The notes: generated by a model from the sequence alone, not told the origin. A stretch of DNA of 64,000 nucleotides from a bacterium (GCA_028278125.1 JANQEY010000305.1:62001-126000), one strand, 5' to 3'; shown: positions 8,651 to 18,349, counted from the stretch's first letter. Program-made: numbers and translations.

Positions 8651-11173
8651 ATGAAACTTGCATATAAACTTGGCATCGGCATAGGAATAGTAACCCTGTT
8701 GCTGGTAGTTGTTTCGGTGATTGGTATTGTTGACTTGAATTCAGCGGCAAAATCATTCAAAAGTGGAATGGAAATAACAGATGCTGCAAGCGAAGCAGCA
8801 GCGATTGAAACAGATTTTCTCCAGGTACGTCGAAGCGAAAAGGATTTTGTCGCCAGGAAGAATATGAAATATTTTGAACGTGCCAACAGTTACCTTGACA
8901 GTGCTGAAAAAAGATCAAATCATCTCCTGGAATTTGTCGACGATGAAGATTCAAAACATGATCTCCAGGAAATTCTTATACACATCGACACATATAGAGA
9001 GATCTTCTCGAAATTAAAAGAGAACATGGTTATAAGAGGGCTTACCCATAATGATGGTGTACAGAAGGCATTCCGTGCGGCAGCGCATAAGGTACAAAAT
9101 TCTTCCACAGGTTCTACCAAAGCGACTATTCTGGAGCTAAGGAAACATGAGAAAGATTACATGCTTCGTTTGGATCATAAGTACGTCAACAAAGCTTCAG
9201 ATACACTGAGTAAGCTACGTGGCAGGGTTTCAAATCAGATCCTGGATGAATACTGGAATAATTTTACAAAATTGGTTGAACTTGATGGAATTATCAAGGA
9301 TAATCTCGGTGAGATGAAGAAAAACGCTGATGAAACAATGGAATACAGTGTTCATCTCAACGATTTAATCTATGATGCTGCAAACGTTAAAGCAGAAAGC
9401 GTAGTTGCAAAAACCAATACCGCTGTTATTATTCTAAGCTTGCTCAGCGTTTTTGCGTTAGTTATTGCTGTAACTAGTGGACTATATCTTGTTCGCGCTA
9501 TTACAAAACCTGTCCTGGAAGTTGTAGACGTAGCCAACTCCATTGCCAGCGGAGATTTCAGCCATAAAATCGAATTGTCCCAGAATGATGAAATCGGTGA
9601 ACTGGCCAGTACTGTTAATGAAATGAGTGATGCACTTAAGCAGAATCGCGAAGAGATGGAGAAAACCCTCAGTGAGGGAAATGCCACACTCGAAGAAATT
9701 AAAAGAGTAATTCCCATCTTCCAGGAAGAGGGTGACATCGAAGTACGTCCGAATCCCGAGGTAGCGACCGGAAGCTACAGGGAACTACTGCAGCTCTTCA
9801 AGGATTTCATGGACGGCTTTGTTGCAGACATGCTCGAGATTATTAATGGAGCGTCTAGCTATGCGGACGGTAACTTTGAATTTACCGTCAAGGATCTCCC
9901 CGGCAAGAAAATTGTCCTTACTGACGCGTTTAACAAACTTCGCAGTAACCTCCTGGCACTGATCGATGAAGGTGTTACTCTTGCAACAGCAGCAGAAGAA
10001 GGTGATCTGCAGAAACGTGGTGAAACCGCCAAGTTCGAAGGAGATTACAAGAAAATTATCGGCGGTATGAATAAGACAATTGAAAATATCCTTGAACCTG
10101 TTAATGAAGCAGTTGAAGTATTGAAAAAAATGGCTGAAGGCAATCTTAATACAGAGGTTACCGGAGATTATAAAGGTGACCACGCAATTATGAAGACCGC
10201 CCTCAATACTACTATCGAATCCCTCAATGACATTCTTAATCAGGTAAATGTAGCTGTTGAACAGGTTAACAGTGGATCACAACAGGTTTCAGATTCCAGC
10301 CAGTCATTGTCACAAGGTGCAACAGAACAGGCCAGCTCCCTTGAGGAAGTAACCTCGTCAATTACGCAAGTCGGTTCACAAACAAAACTGAACGCAGAAA
10401 ACGCCACCCAGGCAAACCAACTTGCCAATTCAGCACGTGGAGCTGCAGACAAGGGTAACGACCAGATGCAACAGATGCTTGGTGCGATGAGCCAGATTTC
10501 TGATTCATCAAATGAAATCTCCAAGATCATCAAGGTTATCGACGAGATTGCGTTCCAGACAAACCTGCTGGCATTAAACGCGGCTGTTGAAGCGGCACGT
10601 GCCGGTGTTCATGGCAAGGGCTTCGCGGTAGTAGCAGATGAAGTTCGTAACCTGGCGCAACGCTCAGCCCAGGCTGCAAAAGAGACTACTGATCTTATCG
10701 AAGGTACTGTCCAGAGAGTAGAGAATGGTTCCAGTATTGCCGATGAAACAGCAGAAGCATTTGCTGAGATTATTTCCGGGATAACCAAGGTTAATGATCT
10801 TGTTGGTGAAATAGAAAGTGCCTCTAAAGAGCAGACCGTCGGAATTAACCAGATTGGTGATGCGCTTACTCAAATTGATTCCGTAACCCAGGCTAACACC
10901 TCAAACGCCGAAGAAGGTGCGTCAGCAGCTGAAGAACTTTCCAGCCAGGCCACTCACCTGAGGCAGATGGTAACCAGGTTCGAACTGAAATCAACCGGAA
11001 CTGCGATGACCACCTTTGAAAGAACCCCTGCTGCTGATACAATAGTTAAATCTAATGGAAATGGTGAAAACGACTGGGATCAAAAAGCACTTCCGGCAGA
11101 ACCGAATGAAAATAAAATGTTTAGTCCTGAAGATACAATAACACTGGAAGACTCAGATTTTGAGGACTTCTAA
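8651..11173 (+). CDS. Methyl-accepting chemotaxis protein 3 (helical-bundle sensor)
   Basis: An 840-residue chemoreceptor. TM1 is about residues 6-28 and TM2 about 254-283. Between them lies an all-helical sensor of about 225 residues with two similar blocks, [10 protein letters not shown] and [11 protein letters not shown], suggesting a helical bimodular (HBM, McpS-like) ligand domain; such domains often bind organic acids or related small ligands. A HAMP domain, linker repeats and a signalling domain with its tip near residue 631 follow. The protein ends in D-S-D-F-E-D-F. It lies 40 bp after the porin gene and is closed by a terminator. Confidence 0.95.
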   Translation: MKLAYKLGIGIGIVTLLLVVVSVIGIVDLNSAAKSFKSGMEITDAASEAAAIETDFLQVRRSEKDFVARKNMKYFERANSYLDSAEKRSNHLLEFVDDEDSKHDLQEILIHIDTYREIFSKLKENMVIRGLTHNDGVQKAFRAAAHKVQNSSTGSTKATILELRKHEKDYMLRLDHKYVNKASDTLSKLRGRVSNQILDEYWNNFTKLVELDGIIKDNLGEMKKNADETMEYSVHLNDLIYDAANVKAESVVAKTNTAVIILSLLSVFALVIAVTSGLYLVRAITKPVLEVVDVANSIASGDFSHKIELSQNDEIGELASTVNEMSDALKQNREEMEKTLSEGNATLEEIKRVIPIFQEEGDIEVRPNPEVATGSYRELLQLFKDFMDGFVADMLEIINGASSYADGNFEFTVKDLPGKKIVLTDAFNKLRSNLLALIDEGVTLATAAEEGDLQKRGETAKFEGDYKKIIGGMNKTIENILEPVNEAVEVLKKMAEGNLNTEVTGDYKGDHAIMKTALNTTIESLNDILNQVNVAVEQVNSGSQQVSDSSQSLSQGATEQASSLEEVTSSITQVGSQTKLNAENATQANQLANSARGAADKGNDQMQQMLGAMSQISDSSNEISKIIKVIDEIAFQTNLLALNAAVEAARAGVHGKGFAVVADEVRNLAQRSAQAAKETTDLIEGTVQRVENGSSIADETAEAFAEIISGITKVNDLVGEIESASKEQTVGINQIGDALTQIDSVTQANTSNAEEGASAAEELSSQATHLRQMVTRFELKSTGTAMTTFERTPAADTIVKSNGNGENDWDQKALPAEPNENKMFSPEDTITLEDSDFEDF

Positions 11174-11200
11174 ACCTTGATAAAATAATCAAATTCCCCT

Positions 11201-11231
11201 ACAGGCTCACTTTATCAAGTGAGCCTGTTTT
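11201..11231 (+). terminator. Intrinsic terminator after MCP3
   Basis: A perfect 12-bp stem, ACAGGCTCACTT with AAGTGAGCCTGT, loop TATC, then TTT. It ends the porin-MCP3 operon. Confidence 0.92.
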
Positions 11232-11292
11232 AGTTTCCGTCCTGTTATACTCTCTGAGCATGCAACAATATTGCTCTTCATATGTCTTATAC

Positions 11293-11341
11293 TTGACTGC
11301 AAATTTTTTTACAGTTACATTACTGCAAATATTTTTACACT
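11293..11341 (+). promoter_or_regulatory. Promoter with overlapping BlaI-type operators
   Basis: A -35 TTGACT at 11293 and a -10 TACATT at 11316 are 17 bp apart. They are covered by two 20-bp direct repeats, ACTGCAAATTTTTTTACAGT at 11296 and a 17/20 copy at 11322, spaced 26 bp start to start. The end of one repeat and the start of the next form an inverted pair TTTACAGT/ACTGCAAA. This is where a BlaI-family repressor would bind to control its own operon. Confidence 0.55.
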
Positions 11342-11360
11342 TCATTCAGGACATAAGATC

Positions 11361-11744
11361 ATGAAAAAACCGTGGTCCAGCCGTTTCAGTAAACGTGAAA
11401 GAGAGATAATGGATATCATCTATCAACTTGGCGAGGCAAGTGTAAATGATGTTCTCAGCAAGGTTCATGATGATCCCAGTTATAATACAGTCAGGGTGAC
11501 AATGGGTATTCTTGAGAAAAAAGGTCACCTGAAAGTTCATAAAGACGGCAAAAGATGTATCTACTCACCAACCCTTTCACAAAAACAGGCTACCCACACA
11601 GCTTTGCGTGATCTACTTGAAACTTTTTTCCAGGGATCACCCTCCAAGGCTATTCTGACCATGCTTGACATGTCATCCGATAAAATTTCGGAAAAAGACC
11701 TTGATGAAATTGAGGCGCTGATCCGTAAGGAGAAAGAAGAATGA
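11361..11744 (+). CDS. BlaI/MecI-family transcriptional repressor
   Basis: A 127-residue winged-helix repressor. ATG 11361 follows CAGGA; the upstream TTG extension is not needed. The family signature is clear: L-S/F-S-K-R-E-R-E-I-M-D-I-I-Y at the N terminus, A-S-V-N-D-V-L helix, and Y-N-T-V-R-V-T-M-G-I-L-E-K-K-G-H-L recognition region. In known systems BlaI dimers block transcription until cleaved through the action of the membrane sensor peptidase BlaR1. Here the partner peptidase overlaps the stop codon (ATGA). No beta-lactamase or penicillin-binding protein gene follows, so the target is not antibiotic resistance on present evidence. Confidence 0.93.
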   Translation: MKKPWSSRFSKREREIMDIIYQLGEASVNDVLSKVHDDPSYNTVRVTMGILEKKGHLKVHKDGKRCIYSPTLSQKQATHTALRDLLETFFQGSPSKAILTMLDMSSDKISEKDLDEIEALIRKEKEE

Positions 11745-13711
11745 TCTCTATAACCGAATATAGCAGGTTACTCGCTGTTGCCATTGAGCTTGGATTTGGG
11801 ATTTTGATTAAAACAACGCTCCTCATATCGTTAACGGCAATCGTGGTAATATTTCTACGGAATTCATCAGCCTCGACCAGGAATACAATCTGGGCTTCAG
11901 CCCTGGGGCTTTTGATTTTCCTGCCAATCTTTTCAATTGTTATCCCGCACTGGGAATTTTCTCTTATCAAACCTGCGCAAGTGGTGCAAAATTCAATTGA
12001 AACGGATACAGGTTCAATCCCTCCCGGCATAAACGAGACATCAGTTATTGAGGAGAACGGTGCTGAAGGTTCCCCCGGACTGGTTTTTCCCGAACCGCCC
12101 GTGAAGATCCAGGCACACTACGTTGCTATTGCGTTGCTGGGAATCTGGGTACTGGGAGCATTATTCCTTCTTTCAAGGATTGCTGTGCATGCTGTACGTG
12201 CTCGCAATATCCGACTTAGGGCCACTCCAATAGATGATGATGTAACGGCGATTATCATAAAGGTGATACAAAAACGGCTTGGAATTCAATTTGAAATACC
12301 GGTGCTGATGAGTGAGAGGACAAATGTTCCCTTTACCCTCGGAATATATAACCATGTAGTGGTTTTGCCGGCATCATATGAAAATTGGCCTATCGAAAGG
12401 AAACGCAGTGTCCTCTACCATGAATTCGCTCATATCCAGCGTCGGGACTACATAATCCACCTGATGGTTGAAGTCGTACGTGCCCTCTACTGGATCAACC
12501 CGGTTGTCTGGTACGCTGCTCACAGGTATGAAATAGAGCGAGAACGTGCCTGCGATGACGCCGCCCTCTATTGCGGTACGTCATCCGAGGTCTACGCAAA
12601 CGAGCTTCTTCAGCTGGTACGTTCACAGGTGAATCTTGAAAATAGCATAGGAGTAATTGCCATGTCTGTAAAAACCGACCTGGCGGAAAGGATTCGATGC
12701 ATTATGAACAGAAAGATAAATCGTTCACCGAATCGTCCTGCCGGTACAGTACTTACCTGGATTTTAGCCTTTGCGATCACAATCCCGCTTGCTGCGATGA
12801 GTACACTCGGCGCAGGTTTTTTCGCAAGTACAATGGCTAGTGGTGATGTTCCGGATACGAGGGATATGATAGTACAACTCGAAGATCACGAAGACCCGGA
12901 CAAACGTCGCCTGGCAGCCTGGTGGCTTGGTGAACATGAAGACACCAGGGCGGTGAATCCACTGATCAGGAGTGCTCTGAAGGATAAATCTGTTGATGTC
13001 CGGCTAGTTTCTGCGTGGGCACTCGGAGAAATCAAGGACGACAGGTCTATCGATCCGCTGGTTGAATTGCTGAACGACAAGTCGAAACTTGTTCGCGAAA
13101 TGGCGATTCTTTCCATCGGCGAGATCGAAAATCCCAAGACAGTAGATGACCTCGTTAAAGCATGCAAACGTGAACCGGAAATGTCAGAAGCAGTAATATG
13201 GGCTTTGGGTGAAATTGGTTCGGAAAAAGCAAACCTGAAAAGAGACAGGATATTTGAATCCATCGGGAAAACTCCCCGGGATAATGACCAGGTTTGGACG
13301 GGCCAAATCATGCACCGCAAAGTCCGGGACGAATTCAAGCAGAAAGGTGGATTTGATTACAGTTCAAAGATAGACGGTATTATCAAGGATCTGGGTAAAG
13401 GAAACGCAAAGGAACGTGCTTGGGCGGCATTTAATATCGGTATACTGGGCATAATGGATCATATTGAGGATACTGATCCCGTTATTCCATTGCTTGATGC
13501 GCTCAAGGATTCCGATCCGGAAGTCCGAGCGATCGCTATCTGGGCACTCGACGAAATTAATCCGTCACGTTCCCACCATTTTGGAAACGATCACCATCAC
13601 CATATCCACCATGATGAAAACCATAGCTCTGGGAGCAGTGGAGGTAAAAGTTCTGGCAGTAGTGGAATAGGTAGTACTGGGAGCAGTGGAAGCAGAAAGG
13701 TCTATAAATAG
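11741..13711 (+). CDS. M56 (BlaR1-like) membrane metallopeptidase fused to HEAT repeats
   Basis: A 656-residue membrane protein. Hydrophobic segments lie at about residues 15-35, 43-63, 126-150 and 328-352. The M56 zinc site is H-E-F-A-H near residue 227, followed by W-I-N-P-V-V-W and E-R-A-C-D-D, the usual BlaR1/MecR1 pattern. After the last membrane segment, where BlaR1 would carry a penicillin-binding sensor, there are instead HEAT/PBS-lyase-type repeats (about 374-600; W-A-L-G-E-I units), then a His cluster (H-H-H-H-I-H-H, about 610-620) and a Ser/Gly-rich tail. It overlaps the BlaI gene by 4 bp. I infer a sensor that releases BlaI in response to a protein or metal signal rather than a beta-lactam. 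Confidence 0.9.
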   Translation: MISITEYSRLLAVAIELGFGILIKTTLLISLTAIVVIFLRNSSASTRNTIWASALGLLIFLPIFSIVIPHWEFSLIKPAQVVQNSIETDTGSIPPGINETSVIEENGAEGSPGLVFPEPPVKIQAHYVAIALLGIWVLGALFLLSRIAVHAVRARNIRLRATPIDDDVTAIIIKVIQKRLGIQFEIPVLMSERTNVPFTLGIYNHVVVLPASYENWPIERKRSVLYHEFAHIQRRDYIIHLMVEVVRALYWINPVVWYAAHRYEIERERACDDAALYCGTSSEVYANELLQLVRSQVNLENSIGVIAMSVKTDLAERIRCIMNRKINRSPNRPAGTVLTWILAFAITIPLAAMSTLGAGFFASTMASGDVPDTRDMIVQLEDHEDPDKRRLAAWWLGEHEDTRAVNPLIRSALKDKSVDVRLVSAWALGEIKDDRSIDPLVELLNDKSKLVREMAILSIGEIENPKTVDDLVKACKREPEMSEAVIWALGEIGSEKANLKRDRIFESIGKTPRDNDQVWTGQIMHRKVRDEFKQKGGFDYSSKIDGIIKDLGKGNAKERAWAAFNIGILGIMDHIEDTDPVIPLLDALKDSDPEVRAIAIWALDEINPSRSHHFGNDHHHHIHHDENHSSGSSGGKSSGSSGIGSTGSSGSRKVYK

Positions 13712-13770
13712 GAAAACGGATTATGCGTGATTCAATATTTCATTGCCAGGCATAACGGAGAAAACCAGGA

Positions 13771-16050
13771 ATGCGTTTTTTTATGCGGTTAAGTGTAAAT
13801 ATTTTTGCAGTTATTGTTTTTCTATTTCCCTTACAGGGACTGGGTCAGTCAGAGTTCAAGGAAAATCTTGATAAATATGAATTGAACAGGGAATCAGGTG
13901 ACGGCTCGAACGGTTCCCCGTTTATTATTCCCGAGACCAGCGAAAAACTTCGTATTGATGCCATCCTTGATGAACCGGCATGGGCCAACGCGTTCACAAC
14001 ACGGCTTGAGTACGAGGTGCGGCCGGGTGAAAACATCCCCGCACCTGTTGCCACTCAAGTGTTTCTGACCTTTGATGATGAAAAACTCTACGCCGCTTTT
14101 ATCTGCGAAGATAATAATCCTGAACAGATCCGTGCGTTCCTAAGCGATCGTGATAGAATTCATCATGATGACTGGGTAGGTATAGTGCTGGATACATTTA
14201 ATGATCAGAGACGAAGTTTTATGCTCAGGGTTAATCCACTGGGTGTACAGGAAGATTTTATCGAATCCCAGTCCGGGACCAGCAGTTGGGATGCAATCTG
14301 GGAATCGGCAGGACAGATCACAAAAACGGGTTACCAGGTGGAATTTGCTGTTCCATTTAATCAGCTTCGTTTCCAGCGGACGGGACAGGTGCAGGTATGG
14401 GGATTCGACGCGGAAAGAAACTATCCCCGCAGTAATGAACATCGTATTGGCCTCTTTCCACGGGATCGAAATGAAAATTGTTACCTCTGCCAGGCGTTGA
14501 AGATCCAGGGGTTTAAGGATGTAAGTCCCGGCAAGAATATTGAAATCATACCAACACTGACTGGCATCAGGACAGACGAACGGGACACTATGCCGTCCGG
14601 CAATTTCGATACGATCACTGAAAATATTGAATTTGGAGTGACCGGCAGGTGGAGCTTTACTCCCAATCTGACCCTCAGCAGCACCTATAATCCGGATTTT
14701 AACCAGGTTGAGGCGGATGCCCTCCAACTGGATATCAACCAGCCTTTTGCCCTCTATTATTCGGAAAGGCGCCCATTTTTTACCGAGGGATCGGATTTTT
14801 TCAACACCCTCAAGGATGCTGTGCATACTCGAACAATCCGTCAACCGACCTGGGGCGCAAAAATCTCGGGAAAAGAGGGAAAACATACAATTGGTTGTTT
14901 TGTCGCGCAGGACACCCTGACCAACCTGGTTTTCCCCGGTAGCCAGTGGTCAAACAGTACCACTCTCGAGCAAAAATCTACAGCTTCGGTTCTTCGTTAC
15001 AAGTACGACCTGGGCAGCCGATATACTATCGGAGCGATGTTAACCGACCGTGAAGGGGACGACTATTATAACCGTGTTGCCGGGATTGATACTGATTTTC
15101 GCGTCACTCGTACGAACCAGTTCCAGCTGCAGGTACTCCGTTCCAGCACAAGCTACCCTGAACAGGTAATTTCGGATTTCGCTCAGCCTGGCGATTCCTT
15201 TGATGATTATTACGTCGCTTTTGAATACGACCGTTACAGCCGCACTGAAGGTTGGTGGTTCGATTATGATTATGTCGGTGACGATTTCCGGGCTGACCTT
15301 GGATATATCCCGCGCGTAGGTTTCCGGAATTATGAAGGTGGCTTTCTGAAATTCTGGAATCCCGATCAGGACGACTGGTTTTCAAACATGTATGCCGGGC
15401 TTGAAGTAAATTATTTCGAGGATATCAGCGGAATGCCACTCGACAGGGGATTTTCGGTTTACCACTATTACAGCGGATTTGCTCAATCCTGGACATATTT
15501 CAGGTATTATCAATACCTGGAAAACTACAATGGTGAGGAATTTAACCTCTCCTCGTTTTCTGCAGAGGGTGGAATCCGTCCAAATGCCAATACCCGGATG
15601 AACCTCTACCTGTTTTTCGGTGACAGGATCGATTATTCAAACACCCGCGAAGGTGAACGGTTCCGAATCAGTCCATATTTCACTGCAAGAATTGGCAGGC
15701 ATTTGTACGTCACATTCGATTATGGCTATGAACATCTTGATGTAGAAGCAGGCAGGCTTTTTACAGTTAACACACAGGAATTTTCGGCTGTCTACCAGTT
15801 TAATATCCGGATGTTCTTCCGTGCGATTGTTCAGCATAGCGTCTATAACCGTACCCCCGATCTCTATACTTTTGATATCGACAGGAAGTACCAGGGTCTG
15901 TTCACCCAGTTCCTCTTCTCCTACAAAATCAATCCGCCGACGGTTCTTTTCCTGGGATATAGCGACAATTCAATGGGTACAACTGAATACGAACTTACCC
16001 AGGCCAACCGGACGGTATTTATGAAACTGGGGTATTCATGGAGTTTGTAG
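13771..16050 (+). CDS. DUF5916 outer-membrane protein with CBM9-like N-terminal domain
   Basis: A 759-residue exported protein. Residues 1-25 form a signal peptide. Residues about 45-220 resemble the carbohydrate-binding family 9/DOMON-like fold (R-I-D-A-I-L-D-E-P-A-W near the start, then D-D-E-K-L-Y-A-A-F and D-D-W-V-G-I-V-L-D). The rest matches DUF5916, a beta-barrel rich in Tyr, Asp and Arg with the block A-L-Y-Y-S-E-R-R-P-F-F-T-E-G. Function in the family is not established; it is usually annotated as an outer-membrane carbohydrate-binding protein. It begins 59 bp after the M56 gene and may belong to the BlaI regulon. It ends 23 bp before the convergent egtD. Confidence 0.85.
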   Translation: MRFFMRLSVNIFAVIVFLFPLQGLGQSEFKENLDKYELNRESGDGSNGSPFIIPETSEKLRIDAILDEPAWANAFTTRLEYEVRPGENIPAPVATQVFLTFDDEKLYAAFICEDNNPEQIRAFLSDRDRIHHDDWVGIVLDTFNDQRRSFMLRVNPLGVQEDFIESQSGTSSWDAIWESAGQITKTGYQVEFAVPFNQLRFQRTGQVQVWGFDAERNYPRSNEHRIGLFPRDRNENCYLCQALKIQGFKDVSPGKNIEIIPTLTGIRTDERDTMPSGNFDTITENIEFGVTGRWSFTPNLTLSSTYNPDFNQVEADALQLDINQPFALYYSERRPFFTEGSDFFNTLKDAVHTRTIRQPTWGAKISGKEGKHTIGCFVAQDTLTNLVFPGSQWSNSTTLEQKSTASVLRYKYDLGSRYTIGAMLTDREGDDYYNRVAGIDTDFRVTRTNQFQLQVLRSSTSYPEQVISDFAQPGDSFDDYYVAFEYDRYSRTEGWWFDYDYVGDDFRADLGYIPRVGFRNYEGGFLKFWNPDQDDWFSNMYAGLEVNYFEDISGMPLDRGFSVYHYYSGFAQSWTYFRYYQYLENYNGEEFNLSSFSAEGGIRPNANTRMNLYLFFGDRIDYSNTREGERFRISPYFTARIGRHLYVTFDYGYEHLDVEAGRLFTVNTQEFSAVYQFNIRMFFRAIVQHSVYNRTPDLYTFDIDRKYQGLFTQFLFSYKINPPTVLFLGYSDNSMGTTEYELTQANRTVFMKLGYSWSL

Positions 16051-16073
16051 GATACTAGCTACTAGACAAAGGT

Positions 16074-17075
16074 TTACTTCTTCTCCACCTTCCAGATTGA
16101 ATTGGTGAACCAGTGTTTCGAATCATACAGGCGGTGAATTATCCGGTAGCCGGTTGAGTTGGCAAGGTCTTCAATATCGGACTCGAGGTATTTATAAGAG
16201 TATTCAGTATGGATGGGTTCGAATGGCTCAAAATCGAATGACTGGCTTAGTTCGCTGATAATAACGGTCTGGCGTTCAAGGCTTACCAGGTAACTTTCCA
16301 CTGCCCCGGAAAAGACATCATAGGTAGAGTAGTGGCGGAACTTGGACAGATCAAAATTGCCACCCAGTTCATTATTAATACGGACTAACAGGTTCAGGTT
16401 AAAATCCCGTGTTACACCCTTGGAATCGTTGTAAGCCCTGTCCATAACATCAATGTCTTTTTTCAGGTCAAATCCGATGATTACCAGGTCACCCGGATTA
16501 AGCACGTTCCACAGTTCACGTAAAAATGTCCGGGCGTCGGCTTTGGTAAAATTACCTATATTCGATCCCATAAATAGAATTACGTTACGCTCACGGGACA
16601 CCTGTGTCAGCCAGCGGATACTCTCAAAATACTCCGCAATGATGCCGTGTATTTCAAGTTCTTCGAACTCCTTCTCCATCGATTCAGCGAGGATACGCAT
16701 TGCTGCTTCCGAAATATCAACCGGCATATAACGGAAATCGCATTTATCCTCGAGAAACTGGTGAATCAGGATTTTGGTCTTGTGCCCATCGCCCGCTCCA
16801 AGTTCAACCAGGTTAAACCGGCTGCCCTGGAGAAGTGAACTGATCATGGATTTATGGTACTCGAGAATTTCCCGTTCGCAACTTGTGGGGTAATATTCTT
16901 CCAGTTCCGTTATTTTCTGGAAGATCCGGCTTCCCTCATCATCATAAAAGTATCTCGAAAATAATCTTTTCCTGGATTCTGATAACCCATGAAGGACATC
17001 CAGGGCAAAATCCCGGTTGGGGGTTCGAACGTTTTCCAGGTCCTTTGCATCGAGGGTTTTTATTTTTACGGGCAC
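16074..17075 (-). CDS. egtD: L-histidine N(alpha)-methyltransferase EgtD
   Basis: A 333-residue SAM-dependent enzyme that trimethylates histidine to hercynine, the first step of ergothioneine synthesis. The start is GTG at 17075 with AGGGAG six bases upstream. Family blocks are visible: E-Y-Y-P-T-S-C-E-R-E-I-L near the N terminus, SAM site L-V-E-L-G-A-G-D-G-H-K-T-K, P-V-D-I-S-E, F-M-G-S-N-I-G-N-F, and I-G-F-D-L-K-K-D. Length is normal for the family (about 320). It lies 11 bp downstream of egtB. Confidence 0.94.
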   Translation of the reverse strand: MPVKIKTLDAKDLENVRTPNRDFALDVLHGLSESRKRLFSRYFYDDEGSRIFQKITELEEYYPTSCEREILEYHKSMISSLLQGSRFNLVELGAGDGHKTKILIHQFLEDKCDFRYMPVDISEAAMRILAESMEKEFEELEIHGIIAEYFESIRWLTQVSRERNVILFMGSNIGNFTKADARTFLRELWNVLNPGDLVIIGFDLKKDIDVMDRAYNDSKGVTRDFNLNLLVRINNELGGNFDLSKFRHYSTYDVFSGAVESYLVSLERQTVIISELSQSFDFEPFEPIHTEYSYKYLESDIEDLANSTGYRIIHRLYDSKHWFTNSIWKVEKK

Positions 17076-17086
17076 AATATTACTCC

Positions 17087-18349
17087 CTATCCATCTTCCG
17101 CCAGTCGAATGCCGTTAAACACCCAACGTTTGTCAGGCGGGAAAAAGTTTCTATAGGTAGAACGAATATGATTTCGGGGAGTAGCGACAGATCCCCCACG
17201 CAGAACCATCTGCCCCGACATAAACTTGCCGTTGTACTCACCGAGGGCGGTTAACTCGTTACGATACCCGGGATATGGCAGGTATGAGCTTTGTGTCCAC
17301 TCCCATAACGTTCCCAGCATCTGGACTGGTCGATCTCCGGCAACAGGTTCCGGGTATAATGGGTGGTATATCTTGTCGTCAGCAAACATACCGTCAGTCG
17401 ACTTCACATTCGAAATCCTTGCCGCAGTTTCCCACTCGAACTCTGTGGGCAACCGTTTCCCAGCCCAGGTAGCGAACGCGTCAGCTTCATACTGGCTTAT
17501 GTGGCAGACAGGTTCATTTGGATTCAAATTTTTCAGACCATGTAGGGTGAATATTTTCCAATCACCATCGATCTTTTGCCAGTAAAGTGGGGTTTCCCAT
17601 TTTTCACGGTTGGCGACAGCCCAGCCGTCAGATAACCAAAACAACGGATTCCGGTAACCACCGTCGTTGATAAACTCAAGGTATTCACTGTTTGATACCA
17701 GCCGGTTCGAGAGTTTAAAACGGTTCAGCCAGACCTTGTGAAACGGCAGCTCATTGTCAAAACAGAATTCATTTCCTTCGTGGCCAATTGAGTACAATCC
17801 TTCGTCATACTCGAACCATTTGAGCTCGCCCGGTTCATGTTTTGGTAAAGCACCAATATTTTTATAAACCGGGTTTAGAGGATTTATGCCGAAATTGTAC
17901 TTGATATCATAATAAAGCAGTTCCTGGTGCTGCTGTTCGTGGTTTAAACCGATGATAAAAGAGCTGCTTAATTCAGCGATACCATTATCATCAACTGATT
18001 CCAGCAGCGTTTCTATCTTTTCGTCAATAATTCTCCTGTAATCATAAACTTCTTCCACCGTCGGTCTCGACAGGTGTCCTCTCGAAAACCGTTGCCATTG
18101 CGGACCTACGGCGTTGTAATAGGAATTGAACAGGTAGTTATAAAGTTGATGGACGGGCTTATACCCTTTTTCAAATCCCTGGAGGATAAAAGTTTCAAAA
18201 AACCAGGTAGTATGAGCGAGATGCCACTTGGGTGGACTGACATCCTCTATTGCCTGAACAACATAGTCTTCAGTCTCCAGGTTTTTACATATCAACTCAG
18301 TTGCGGCTCGTATATCCCTGTATTGTTTTATCAAGCCTTCACGATCCAT
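17087..18349 (-). CDS. egtB: Ergothioneine-type sulfoxide synthase EgtB
   Basis: A 420-residue non-haem iron enzyme that joins hercynine and a thiol (gamma-glutamylcysteine or cysteine) into a sulfoxide. An N-terminal DinB-like domain holds the iron ligands: K-W-H-L-A-H-T-T-W near residue 42 and the H-x3-H-x-E motif in N-H-E-Q-Q-H-Q-E-L. The C-terminal FGE-sulfatase-like domain (about 175-418) has L-P-T-E-F-E-W-E, L-W-E-W-T and L-R-G-G-S. Together with egtD it gives the central two steps; no egtA, egtC or egtE is adjacent, so the thiol donor and final lyase are unknown. It is first in the two-gene operon. Confidence 0.94.
   Translation of the reverse strand: MDREGLIKQYRDIRAATELICKNLETEDYVVQAIEDVSPPKWHLAHTTWFFETFILQGFEKGYKPVHQLYNYLFNSYYNAVGPQWQRFSRGHLSRPTVEEVYDYRRIIDEKIETLLESVDDNGIAELSSSFIIGLNHEQQHQELLYYDIKYNFGINPLNPVYKNIGALPKHEPGELKWFEYDEGLYSIGHEGNEFCFDNELPFHKVWLNRFKLSNRLVSNSEYLEFINDGGYRNPLFWLSDGWAVANREKWETPLYWQKIDGDWKIFTLHGLKNLNPNEPVCHISQYEADAFATWAGKRLPTEFEWETAARISNVKSTDGMFADDKIYHPLYPEPVAGDRPVQMLGTLWEWTQSSYLPYPGYRNELTALGEYNGKFMSGQMVLRGGSVATPRNHIRSTYRNFFPPDKRWVFNGIRLAEDG

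Noticed and set aside
11361..13711. Beta-lactam resistance locus
   Set aside because: The M56 protein lacks the penicillin-binding sensor domain and no beta-lactamase or PBP2a gene follows.
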